Assembly: GCA_900556935.1 (NCBI GenBank)
Contig: USQL01000085.1
Span: 1 to 9,040, forward strand
Reading direction: 5' to 3'
Length of the DNA: 9,040 nt
Source of the DNA: an uncultured Eubacteriales bacterium
GTDB lineage: Bacteria > Bacillota > Clostridia > Oscillospirales > Oscillospiraceae
Under the pieces are notes generated by a model. It was not told the origin of the DNA. It was given only the letters and a program-made list of their open reading frames with translations, and searched no databases. Positions 1 through 7,363 of the stretch are shown in pieces. Made by a program: the position numbers and the translations under genes. The first letter of the stretch is position 1. Every line of letters begins with the position of its first letter.

Positions 1-571
1 CATACATCATCACCACCGCCACCATGCCCATGAGCATAATGGCGCTTAAATGCTTTTCCAGTGCCAGCGGCACCAGAATTCCCAGCAGCGCCGCACCGAA
101 GCCCAGCACGCCGTAACGGAACTTCCCGGCGCACTGTCCAAACTCCCGGGTCAGCCGGGCAAAGAGCAGGATCATGGTAAATTTCGCAATTTCCGATGGC
201 TGGAACTGGAGTCCGGCCAGATTGATCCAGCGTTTGGCGCCGTTGACCTCCTCTCCCACCGCAAGGACGCTGAGCAGAAGGACAATGCTCAAAATATAGC
301 CGGGCCAGGCAAGCCGATACCACACCCGGGCCGGAACCCGGCTGAAGCCATACATAGCCCCGAGCCCCAGGGCGGCGCACACCGCCTGCTTCTGTAAATA
401 GCGGGTGGTGATGGCGTAGCCGGTATCGTAGGCGCTTTGGGCAGAGCTTGCGGAATACAGCGCCGCAAGCCCCAGCGCCAGCAGCAGAAGCGTCAGCGCC
501 AGGAAGGGCTTATCCATTTCCCCGCCGGTGTTCCGGCGGTCCTCCTTGGCAGAAAGCAGCCCTCCTGCCAT
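1..571 (-). CDS. ftsW: SEDS-family peptidoglycan glycosyltransferase FtsW/SpoVE, N-terminal part (runs off window)
   Basis: The first 190 codons of a SEDS polytopic membrane protein are present; the 3' end lies outside the window. SEDS proteins polymerise lipid II into glycan strands, working with a class B PBP at the septum (FtsW), or in the forespore envelope if this is SpoVE. The N-terminus is short and cytoplasmic. The first membrane helix is at about residues 22-42 and ends in YSAS. Further hydrophobic segments lie at about 62-76, 90-106, 127-140 and 153-170. The family signature VNGAKRWINLAGLQFQPSEI is at residues 109-128. The ATG at 569-571 is preceded by AGGAAGGGAG (578-587) with a 6-nt spacer, better than the internal Met19. 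It starts 26 bp after mraY stops, so it is probably in the same operon. FtsW versus SpoVE cannot be decided from this fragment; RodA is less likely given the dcw context. The family call is secure. Confidence 0.93.
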   Translation of the reverse strand, partial: MAGGLLSAKEDRRNTGGEMDKPFLALTLLLLALGLAALYSASSAQSAYDTGYAITTRYLQKQAVCAALGLGAMYGFSRVPARVWYRLAWPGYILSIVLLLSVLAVGEEVNGAKRWINLAGLQFQPSEIAKFTMILLFARLTREFGQCAGKFRYGVLGFGAALLGILVPLALEKHLSAIMLMGMVAVVMMY

Positions 572-597
572 ACGACACTCCCTTCCTAAACGCTTGC

Positions 598-1575
598 TCA
601 GCCGACAATCCCGGAGATGCTCAGCCAGGCCACCACGCACATCACGGCGGACACGCCCGCAAAGGTCAGAACAATCTTCTCTTCCTTCCAGCCGCTCATC
701 TCAAAATGATGGTGGATGGGGCTCATCTTAAACAGCCGCTTTCCGTGGGTGAGCTTAAAGTAGCTTACCTGCAGAATCACGGACAGGGTCTCCATCAGGT
801 ACACAAAGCCCGCAAAAATCAAAACCAGGGGCATATCCAGGGCATAGGCCAGGCCGCAGACCACGCCGCCCATAAACAGCGAGCCGGTGTCGCCCATGAA
901 GGCCTTGGCAGGGTGCCAGTTAAGGCCCAGGAAGGCAAGCAAGCCGCCGATCATGGCCGCCGGAAGCACCGCCAGCTCCTCCCGATCCACCGCCAGAGCG
1001 GTGGCGGCGAAGAACACCATCACCGGAACGGTCACAGAGGCGCTGAGGCCGTCAATGCCGTCGGTCAGGTTCACGGCGTTCACCGTACCCACAATGATAA
1101 ACATGGAAAACAGCAGATACACAGACGGCTGAATATAGAACCGCACATTAAAAAACGGAATATACAGGTCGCAGGTTAAAATTCCCTCCATATACAGCAC
1201 GTACAGGAATACCGCGGATACCGCACCCTGCAGCAGAAACTTCTGAATGGCGGTCAGGCCCATGTCCCGCTTTTTCCGGACCTTGCAGTAGTCATCCAGA
1301 AAGCCGATGGCACCGAAGCAGAAGGCCAGAACGAACACATAGATGGCGCTGTATTCCTGGGTATTGGGCAGGTTCAGCAGCAGGCACACCAGGGTGCTTC
1401 CGATAAACATCAGTCCCATCATCAGAGGGGTGCCTGCCTTGTTGTTGTGCCAGGTGGGGCCGATGGAACGCACGGACTGGCCGGCCTTCAGCGCCCGCAG
1501 CACAGGCAGCAGAAAGTGGCCCAGCACCGCGGCCACCACACAGCTGATGACTGCCATTACAATTACTCGGATCAT
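598..1575 (-). CDS. mraY: Phospho-N-acetylmuramoyl-pentapeptide-transferase (MraY)
   Basis: This 325-residue integral membrane enzyme has the usual MraY length. It transfers phospho-MurNAc-pentapeptide from UDP to undecaprenyl phosphate, making lipid I on the inner face of the membrane. Family motifs appear in order: GPTWHNNKAGTP at 39-50, the Asp pair in GFLDDYCK at 91-98, AVNLTDGIDGLS at 167-178, NWHPAKAFMGDTGSL at 219-233 and PIHHHFE at 286-292. The Asp-rich motifs and the HHH loop are the known Mg2+/catalytic region. Hydrophobic segments spread over the whole length fit about ten helices. The usual GTPTMGG motif reads GTPLMMG here. The start is fixed by ATGA coupling: its ATG overlaps the murF TGA, and GGAGGAG within the last murF codons serves as ribosome binding site. 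Translation is therefore probably coupled to murF. Confidence 0.98.
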   Translation of the reverse strand: MIRVIVMAVISCVVAAVLGHFLLPVLRALKAGQSVRSIGPTWHNNKAGTPLMMGLMFIGSTLVCLLLNLPNTQEYSAIYVFVLAFCFGAIGFLDDYCKVRKKRDMGLTAIQKFLLQGAVSAVFLYVLYMEGILTCDLYIPFFNVRFYIQPSVYLLFSMFIIVGTVNAVNLTDGIDGLSASVTVPVMVFFAATALAVDREELAVLPAAMIGGLLAFLGLNWHPAKAFMGDTGSLFMGGVVCGLAYALDMPLVLIFAGFVYLMETLSVILQVSYFKLTHGKRLFKMSPIHHHFEMSGWKEEKIVLTFAGVSAVMCVVAWLSISGIVG

Positions 1576-2954
1576 TTGGGATCTCCTCCGTTCAGGTCTT
1601 TTTCATATTTCATAAACGCATCCAGCACACGCTCCATGTGCATCCCGTGGCTGCCCTTGAAGAGAATCACGTCCCCGGGCTTGGCGATGCGCTGCAGCTC
1701 ACAGGACATGGCCGTCTGGTCCGAAAACGCCAAGGCCCGGCTGTCCTTCATGCCGCCGGTAATGCATCCGCCGATAACCCGTTCCGCGCAGTCACCGTAG
1801 GCCAGCACGAAGTCCACCCGCTCCGCCGCAATCCGGCCGATGCGGTAGTGCTCCGCCGCGGCCCGGTCACCCAGCTCCAGCATGTCGCCCAGCACGGCAA
1901 TTTTCCGTCCCGGCTTCTCCCCCAGGACCATCAGCGCGGCCTCCATGGATTCGGGGCCCGCGTTGTAGCAGTCCTTAATCAGGGTGTAGCCATAGGCACG
2001 CAGGGTCTCCTGACGGCCGGACAGATTCCGGAAGGTCCTCAGTCCCTTCTGAATTTCCTCCGGGCGCACCCTCAGCTCCAGGCCCACGGCCACCGCGGCC
2101 ATGGCATCGCTGACAAAGTGCTTACCCTCCAGGTTCATAATCACGGAGAAGCTGCCCCCGGACCACTGCACCCGGAAGCGCAGTCCGTCCGCGGCGTTGA
2201 CAATCTCCTTGCACCGCACCGCGCAGCGCTCGTCGGAGCCAAAGTAGACGGTTCTTTGCTTCGGCTCCCGGTCCAGCTCCCGCAGCATGGCATCGTCCCC
2301 GTTTAACAGCACCACGCCGTCGTCGCTCATGCCCTCCAGGATTTCCATCTTGGCCTGGCGGATGCCCTTCTGGCTGCCCAGGAACTCAATGTGGGCCGTG
2401 CCGATGTTGACAATCACCGCCAGGTCCGGCCGCCCGATTTCAGACAGGTAGGCCATCTCCCGGAAGTGGTTCATCCCCATTTCCAGCACCGCCACCTGGG
2501 TATCCTCCGGCATGGCCAGAATCGCCATGGGCATGCCGATGTCGTTGTTGTGGTTCACCGGAGTTTTGGCGGTGCGGTAGGTCTTTTCCAGCACCGCGGC
2601 AATCATTTCCTTAGTGGTACTCTTGCCCACGGAGCCGGTAACACCGACCACCTTCATGCCCAGGCGCTGCCGCTCCCCCCGGGCGATGGCCCCCAGGGCC
2701 AGCCGGACATCCGGCACCACAATGGCGGGGTAGTCCCCCACCTTGTGGGTGCAAAGCACGGCGGCCGCCCCCTTTTCCATGGCATCGGGGATAAAATCGT
2801 GGCCGTCCCGTGCCCCCTGCAGGGCCAGGAACAGCTGCCCGGGCTGCAAGGAGCGGGTGTCATTGTTGGCACCTAAGAATTCTATCTGCTCGTACTGTTC
2901 TTCCACAGTGCCGCCGCACCAGTCGGCTGCCTGCTTCAGGGTGATTTTACTCAT
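1572..2954 (-). CDS. murF: UDP-N-acetylmuramoyl-tripeptide--D-alanyl-D-alanine ligase (MurF)
   Basis: This 460-residue cytoplasmic Mur ligase adds D-Ala-D-Ala to UDP-MurNAc-tripeptide, using ATP, as the last cytoplasmic precursor step. An N-terminal substrate-binding domain (about 1-95) is followed by the central ATPase domain with P-loop GVTGSVGKSTTKEM at 104-117, NHNNDIGMP at 134-142, LEMGMN at 157-162, NIGTAHIE at 183-190 and NGDD at 218-221. K202, in the AKMEIL segment, is the likely carbamylated lysine. The C-terminal domain carries SGRQE at 312-316, DCYNAGPESMEAAL at 328-341 and VLGDMLELGD at 354-363. The NAGPES segment replaces the more common NANPDS; in the HFVSDAMAA segment (279-287) the frequent Asn is Asp. 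The start overlaps the murE end by 8 bp, with GAGGAAG just upstream inside murE. MurF rather than MurC/D/E follows from these signatures and the position between murE and mraY. Confidence 0.97.
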   Translation of the reverse strand: MSKITLKQAADWCGGTVEEQYEQIEFLGANNDTRSLQPGQLFLALQGARDGHDFIPDAMEKGAAAVLCTHKVGDYPAIVVPDVRLALGAIARGERQRLGMKVVGVTGSVGKSTTKEMIAAVLEKTYRTAKTPVNHNNDIGMPMAILAMPEDTQVAVLEMGMNHFREMAYLSEIGRPDLAVIVNIGTAHIEFLGSQKGIRQAKMEILEGMSDDGVVLLNGDDAMLRELDREPKQRTVYFGSDERCAVRCKEIVNAADGLRFRVQWSGGSFSVIMNLEGKHFVSDAMAAVAVGLELRVRPEEIQKGLRTFRNLSGRQETLRAYGYTLIKDCYNAGPESMEAALMVLGEKPGRKIAVLGDMLELGDRAAAEHYRIGRIAAERVDFVLAYGDCAERVIGGCITGGMKDSRALAFSDQTAMSCELQRIAKPGDVILFKGSHGMHMERVLDAFMKYEKDLNGGDPK

Positions 2955-4407
2955 GCGTCTTCCTCAATTCCGACAGGTAGGATTGGACCTCTTCCCGTTC
3001 GTCCAGATGATATTTATGGCCATTGATCTCCTGATATGTCTCATGGCCCTTTCCTGCCAATACAATTATATCATCTTTTTTGCCAATGTCCATAGCGTAT
3101 CTGATGGCCTTTCGCCTGTCTTCAATCACCGTATATTCCCCCAGGGCGGGGTCCACCCCTTTGAGGATGTCCTCTATGATGGCCATGGGCGCTTCCGTTC
3201 TGGGATTATCCGAGGTAATAATTGCGAAATCCGCGTTTTTAACCCCGATTTGCCCCATAATGGGCCGTTTCATCGGGTCCCGGTCTCCGCCGCAGCCGAA
3301 GACAGCGATTAATCTTCCCTTGCAAAAATCCCGCACGGAAAGCAAAACTTTTTCCAGCCCGTCCGGGGTATGGGCGTAGTCAATGAGCACCGTGTAGGGC
3401 ATCCCCGGGGTAGGGACCACCTCAATCCGGCCCTTGACCCCGGAAACGGTTTTTAAGCTTTCCGCGCTTTCGGCCAGGGAAATCCCCAGCTGCCTGGCAA
3501 TGCCCAGAACCGTCAGGGTGTTGTACACCGTGAATCTGCCGGGAATAGGGACAGTGACCTGTACCCTCTCCTCGCCGCACACCGCCGTAAATTCCACCCC
3601 CCGGGCGTGGAGGGCAATGTTTTCCGCCCGCAGCTGCCCCGCCCCGTGGGCGGAAACCGTCAAAACCGGACAGGCGGCCTTTTGAAGCATACTTTCCCCA
3701 TAGGGGTCATCCACATTGATAACCGCCCGACGGCACCTGGTAAACAATTCCGCCTTGGTATCCCGGTAGGCCTCCATGGTCTTGTGAAAGTCCAGATGGT
3801 CCTCGGTCAGGTTGGTAAAGGCCGCCACATCGTAGTATAGTCCCCCAATCCGATGAAGGGCAATGGCGTGGCTGGAAACCTCCATGACGGCATACCCGCA
3901 CCCCGCGTCCCGCATCCGGGCAAACAGGGCCTGCAGCTCCAGGCTCTCCGGGGTGGTCCGCTCGGAGGGAATGGCCTCCGTGCCAATGAGATTACCCATG
4001 GTGCCCACCAGCCCCACCTTGGCGTTTCTCGCCTTTTCCAGCACCGCTTTGAGTAGCAGCGTTACCGAGGTCTTCCCATTGGTGCCCGTCACGCCAATTA
4101 AGGTCATGGCCTTTGCGGGATTTCCATAAAAATTGCAGGCAATTTGGGCCAGGGCCAGCCGGTCGGAGGTGACCAGAACATAGGGAATTTCCCCCTCCGG
4201 TGCCTTTGCCGTCACCACAACAGCCGCGCCCTTTTCCATCGCCATGGGAATAAACCGGTTGCCGTCCGACGCAAAGCCCGATATGGCCGCGAACAGGCCG
4301 CCCTTTTCTATCCGCCTTGAATCGTAGGCAACACTTGTAATCTCCGTCTCCGGGTCTGCGTGGAGCTCCAAAACCTCCACATTTTGCAATAGTTCCCGTA
4401 ATTTCAT
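2947..4407 (-). CDS. murE: UDP-N-acetylmuramoyl-L-alanyl-D-glutamate ligase MurE, meso-diaminopimelate type
   Basis: This 486-residue cytoplasmic ligase adds the third stem-peptide residue to UDP-MurNAc-L-Ala-D-Glu with ATP. The P-loop GVTGTNGKTS is at 105-114, TTPESLELQ at 151-159, EVSSHAI at 176-182, LTEDHLDFH at 200-208 and the probable carbamylated lysine K218 in YRDTKAELF. NVDDPYG is at 231-237, DYAHTP at 343-348, GCGGDRD at 371-377, DNPRTE at 400-405 and AGKGHE at 451-456. DNPR is the established signature of meso-DAP-adding enzymes; lysine-adding MurE has a different sequence there, so DAP-type peptidoglycan is predicted. ATG 4405-4407 has GAGGT upstream and lies 25 bp after the PBP stop; the 3' end overlaps murF by 8 bp. 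The last ~300 bp are clearly AT-richer than the rest, yet the frame is intact and all C-domain motifs are present. Confidence 0.98.
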   Translation of the reverse strand: MKLRELLQNVEVLELHADPETEITSVAYDSRRIEKGGLFAAISGFASDGNRFIPMAMEKGAAVVVTAKAPEGEIPYVLVTSDRLALAQIACNFYGNPAKAMTLIGVTGTNGKTSVTLLLKAVLEKARNAKVGLVGTMGNLIGTEAIPSERTTPESLELQALFARMRDAGCGYAVMEVSSHAIALHRIGGLYYDVAAFTNLTEDHLDFHKTMEAYRDTKAELFTRCRRAVINVDDPYGESMLQKAACPVLTVSAHGAGQLRAENIALHARGVEFTAVCGEERVQVTVPIPGRFTVYNTLTVLGIARQLGISLAESAESLKTVSGVKGRIEVVPTPGMPYTVLIDYAHTPDGLEKVLLSVRDFCKGRLIAVFGCGGDRDPMKRPIMGQIGVKNADFAIITSDNPRTEAPMAIIEDILKGVDPALGEYTVIEDRRKAIRYAMDIGKKDDIIVLAGKGHETYQEINGHKYHLDEREEVQSYLSELRKTHE

Positions 4408-4432
4408 GGGTAAACCTCATTTCTATCGTAAA

Positions 4433-6760
4433 CTAATCTCTCGCCGTCTGGTCGGCAAAGCGCAGGGTAACGGTGCTTCCGCCGTCCACCTGGGTCCCCG
4501 GCTGGGGCTCCTGGGAGATGGCGGTGACGCTGCCTTCCGTCCCGAGGTTGCCGGTGGGCAGGATGTATAACCCGAGCCTACCCGCCATTTGGGCCGCCTG
4601 GGCCCTAGTCTTCCCCAGGAAATCCGGAACGGCAACCGTCCTCGGTGCCTCCGGCGGGCACAGGTAGACCAGCAGCTGGCTTCCCCCGGGCAGCACCTGG
4701 CCGGGGGCCGGAATCTGGCCCAGGACGGTATCTCCGTCCCCCTGAAACCGCGCCGATAGCCCCAGGTCCTTCAGTGTCTTCTCCGCTTCCTTCCGGGGCA
4801 GCCCCACCAGGTCCGGGACGGCAATCCGCTGCCCCGGCAGCTCCTCCGGGCTGTAGCTTTGGGAAACCCCCAGGTACGGCAGGATATCCGCCATCACCGC
4901 CCCCACGGTGGGGGCCGCCATGACACCGCCGGAAATATAAATTCCCGTGGACCGGGACGGGGTGTCCAGGGCTGCCAATACAATATACTCCGGATCCTCC
5001 ATGGGCGCAATCCCCACAAAGGAAACAATTTTATCCAACACTCGCTGGCCGTTTTCATCAAACACGTCGATTTTCTCGCTGGTGCCGGTTTTCCCCCCGA
5101 TGGAGAACCCAGCCACGCTGGCGTTTTTCGCCGTTCCCTCCGTCACCACCGAGCGAATGAGCGCGCGCATGGTCTCGGAGGTCTGGGGCTGAACGGTCTG
5201 CCGGGTAACCGTGGGCTCCTGCCTGAAAACCGTCTCCCCCCGGGCGTTTATCACCTCGGATACGAGATAGGGCTCCAGGAGCTTCCCCCCGTTGACCACC
5301 GAGGCGATGGCCCGCACCAGCTGCAAGGGGGTAATTTTAAAGGTCTGGCCGAAGGAGCCGGAGGTTAAGCTGGCGGTGCCCCATTTATCCGTATTGGTCA
5401 CCAATGCCTTGTCAAAAAAAACGCCCTTGCTCTCCCCGGACAGGTCGATGCCGGTTTTCTCCAAAATGCCGAAGCGTTTTACATAGTCATAAAACCGTTC
5501 GCCCCCCAGCTTTAAGGCGATGTGGGCAAAGGCCAGGTTGCAGGAGTTTTGCAGGGCCTGGGGGGTCTTCTCCGCCCCGTGGCCTGCGGACCGCCAGCAG
5601 TGCAGCAGCTGGGACCGCCCCGGAATCTGTTCCGCCCCTCTGCAGTAAAAGGAAGTGTTTAGGTCGATGGCCCCGCAGTCCAGGGCCGCCGCCATGGTCA
5701 GCACCTTGAAGGTGGAGCCCGGCTCATAGCCGTCGGACAGCACCCGGTTGCGCCACTGCTTCAGCCGCGCCGCACTGAGCTTTTCCTGATACGCATCCTT
5801 CCCCTGGGCATATTCCGGGCTGTCCACAGGGTACTGTGTAAAGCCCAGCCGTTCCGCCTCCAATTCTTCCCGGACTTCGTCGTCAAAGACCGTCTGGTAG
5901 TTGTTGGGGTCAAAGCCGCCCAGGGTGGCCATGGCCAGGATTTCCCCGGTCTTGCAGTTCATCACCAGGCCAAAGGCCCCGTTCTGAACGTCATACCGGT
6001 CAATGGCTGCCTGGAGCTGCTTTTCTAAGGCCGCCTGGACCGTGGTGTCTAACGTCAAAACCACACTGCATCCCGGCTGGGAGGCGGTGAAGTTTTCATA
6101 GGAAAAGGGCATATCCATTTCGTTGTTGCCCTTGGTGGTAATCACCTTTCCGGGCTTTCCGGAAAGAAAGCTGTCATAGGCCGCCTCCACCCCCTCGCAG
6201 CCCTGGCCCGACACATTGGTAAAGCCGATGACCTGGCTTGCCAGGCTCCCGAAGGGATAGGTCCGCAGGGCCGCGGGTTCCAGATGGACCCCGGACACCC
6301 CCTTCTCCCGGATGTACGCCCGAATCGCCTGGGCAGTCTCCCGGGGGACCCGAGCCCCCACCTGCTTGTAGCGGCGGCGGGTGTCCTGCCCCTGCTCCAG
6401 AATCCACTGGGGCTCCTTTTCCAGCAGGGGCGCTAAAAATTCGGAAAGGGCGGCCAAATCCGCCTTGGACTGTCGGAGCTCATGGGGGTCTAAGTACACA
6501 TTCTCCACCCCCACGGAGGAGGCCAGAATGTTCATATTCCGGTCGTAGAGAATGCCTCTGTCCGAGGCCGCCGCCGTGGACCGGGTCTGGTTGTTCAGAG
6601 CCTTGGCGGTATAGTAGTCAAAGTCCACCACCATGAGCCCATAGAGCCTGGCCGCCACCGGGACAAAGGCCAGCGCCCCCAGGCACAGGCCCGCCAGGCG
6701 GATGCGCCAGTGCTGGGCGCTGTCCATGTACGCCCGGCGATAGTGCTTCTTCTGCCCCAT
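4433..6760 (-). CDS. Class B penicillin-binding protein with two PASTA domains (SpoVD / PBP2B / FtsI type transpeptidase)
   Basis: This 775-residue D,D-transpeptidase crosslinks septal or spore-envelope peptidoglycan, acting outside the membrane with a SEDS partner. A basic cytoplasmic tail (1-19) precedes one membrane anchor at about 20-45. The dimerisation region begins at about 60 with RGILYDRNMNILASS (68-82). The transpeptidase domain holds all catalytic motifs: STFK with nucleophile S349 (349-352), SCN (406-408) and KTGT (557-560). Two PASTA repeats follow at about 645-700 (VPDLVGLPRKEA) and 709-768 (VPDFLGKTRAQA). A charged helical insertion at about 290-340 precedes the active serine. 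The frame is open further upstream, to an ATG at 6913, but that start would overlap the FtsL-like gene and add a non-conserved stretch across a hairpin. ATG 6758-6760, with GGAAGGGG 7 nt upstream, is preferred. B. subtilis has both pbpB and spoVD here; with one gene, division versus sporulation role is unresolved. Confidence 0.96.
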   Translation of the reverse strand: MGQKKHYRRAYMDSAQHWRIRLAGLCLGALAFVPVAARLYGLMVVDFDYYTAKALNNQTRSTAAASDRGILYDRNMNILASSVGVENVYLDPHELRQSKADLAALSEFLAPLLEKEPQWILEQGQDTRRRYKQVGARVPRETAQAIRAYIREKGVSGVHLEPAALRTYPFGSLASQVIGFTNVSGQGCEGVEAAYDSFLSGKPGKVITTKGNNEMDMPFSYENFTASQPGCSVVLTLDTTVQAALEKQLQAAIDRYDVQNGAFGLVMNCKTGEILAMATLGGFDPNNYQTVFDDEVREELEAERLGFTQYPVDSPEYAQGKDAYQEKLSAARLKQWRNRVLSDGYEPGSTFKVLTMAAALDCGAIDLNTSFYCRGAEQIPGRSQLLHCWRSAGHGAEKTPQALQNSCNLAFAHIALKLGGERFYDYVKRFGILEKTGIDLSGESKGVFFDKALVTNTDKWGTASLTSGSFGQTFKITPLQLVRAIASVVNGGKLLEPYLVSEVINARGETVFRQEPTVTRQTVQPQTSETMRALIRSVVTEGTAKNASVAGFSIGGKTGTSEKIDVFDENGQRVLDKIVSFVGIAPMEDPEYIVLAALDTPSRSTGIYISGGVMAAPTVGAVMADILPYLGVSQSYSPEELPGQRIAVPDLVGLPRKEAEKTLKDLGLSARFQGDGDTVLGQIPAPGQVLPGGSQLLVYLCPPEAPRTVAVPDFLGKTRAQAAQMAGRLGLYILPTGNLGTEGSVTAISQEPQPGTQVDGGSTVTLRFADQTARD

Positions 6761-6767
6761 GGCATTT

Positions 6768-6775
6768 CCCCTTCC
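6768..6775 (-). promoter_or_regulatory. Ribosome binding site that fixes the PBP start
   Basis: On the minus strand the sequence GGAAGGGG lies 7 nt before ATG 6758-6760. It supports the 775-residue PBP over the longer reading frame beginning at 6913. The same purine run is complementary to the TTCCCTT of the hairpin just upstream (6803-6809), so it could be masked in an alternative RNA fold. Confidence 0.7.
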
Positions 6776-6792
6776 GGCGGCCCTTGTCTTGA

Positions 6793-6825
6793 AATGGGCG
6801 GCAAGGGAACCCCTCGCCGCCCATT
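6793..6825 (-). promoter_or_regulatory. Strong RNA hairpin in the gap between the FtsL-like gene and the PBP gene
   Basis: An inverted repeat gives a 15-bp stem (6793-6807 with 6811-6825) closed by a 3-nt loop. In the minus-strand transcript fourteen pairs are Watson-Crick and one (6803/6815) is G-U. In a plus-strand transcript that pair would be an A-C mismatch, so the structure favours the operon's own RNA. No U-tract follows, so it does not look like an intrinsic terminator. It lies 38 nt after the FtsL-like stop and 17 nt before the PBP ribosome binding site. It could be a processing or stability element, an attenuator or a dispersed palindrome; the role is unknown. Confidence 0.7.
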
Positions 6826-6863
6826 CGCAGCTGCCGTTTTCAGGATATGTCCGGGTACGGAAA

Positions 6864-7346
6864 TTATTCCCCGGTCTCCGAGCCTGCCAGGAGTCCCGAC
6901 AGAAACCACACAAAATTCTCCCATGCCGTAGGCGTGTGGGTCTCCTCCGGCACCGTTACCGTAATATAGGCGTGGGCCGCCTCGCTTTCCGGCACCAGCC
7001 CCAGCTCCTCGGCCCGGGTCTGAACCGCGTCCAGGTCCAGGGAGGTCCGGTAGGCGTGCTCCAGGCGGGCGTTGTCCCGCTTCAAATCCGTAAGAGTCTG
7101 CTCGGCGGCGTTATACTCCGCCATGCAGGCGGTCAGCCGAATGGCCCCCACCACCAGGGCCGCCAGCATTACAACGGCCAGAACAATGCCGCCCACGGCC
7201 ACGGGGTCAATGTACACCTTGTGCTCCCGGACCGTTTTCAGCTGGGGAAGCAGGGGTCTTCTGGGCTCGCTCTTTTTCTTGGCCTTGACCTCGCTGCCAT
7301 AGACATAGAACTGGCCCACATATTGAATCACCGGTTTTTGGTCCAT
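6864..7346 (-). CDS. FtsL/DivIC-like septum-formation bitopic membrane protein
   Basis: This 160-residue protein is called from architecture and position, since FtsL proteins diverge strongly. A basic cytoplasmic N-terminus (1-45, with KAKKK at 21-25 and RR at 29-30) leads to a single membrane helix at about 48-70. A short extracytoplasmic coiled coil follows at about 74-103, with Leu/hydrophobic spacing through EQTLTDLKRDNARLEHAYR. This is the FtsL/DivIC plan: the coil pairs with a partner and helps activate the FtsW-PBP synthase at the septum. The gene sits between rsmH and the PBP gene, where ftsL is found in most dcw clusters. It extends about 40 residues past the usual domain, ending in a hydrophobic, Trp-rich segment (AWENFVWFLSGLLAG, 141-155). 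ATG 7344-7346 has GGAGGAGG at 5-nt spacing, 17 bp after rsmH. FtsL is likeliest by synteny; DivIC cannot be excluded. Confidence 0.8.
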   Translation of the reverse strand: MDQKPVIQYVGQFYVYGSEVKAKKKSEPRRPLLPQLKTVREHKVYIDPVAVGGIVLAVVMLAALVVGAIRLTACMAEYNAAEQTLTDLKRDNARLEHAYRTSLDLDAVQTRAEELGLVPESEAAHAYITVTVPEETHTPTAWENFVWFLSGLLAGSETGE

Positions 7347-7363
7347 ATTTCCTCCTCCGGTTC

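Noticed and set aside
448..1179. A 243-codon plus-strand open frame opposite mraY and the ftsW start
   Set aside because: Rich in His, Gln and Gly with no recognisable motif or ribosome binding site; it is the antisense shadow of mraY, whose motifs are complete.
1638..2306. A 222-codon plus-strand open frame opposite murF
   Set aside because: Antisense shadow with no start signal; murF is complete and carries all its catalytic motifs.
6793..6825. Reading the hairpin as an intrinsic terminator between the FtsL-like gene and the PBP
   Set aside because: No run of T residues follows on the minus strand, and termination here would cut off essential downstream genes that have no other clear promoter.
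6761..6913. N-terminal extension of the PBP to an ATG at 6913
   Set aside because: It would overlap the FtsL-like gene by 50 bp and translate through the hairpin. The extension has no membrane or family features, while ATG 6760 has a good ribosome binding site and a normal basic tail plus anchor.
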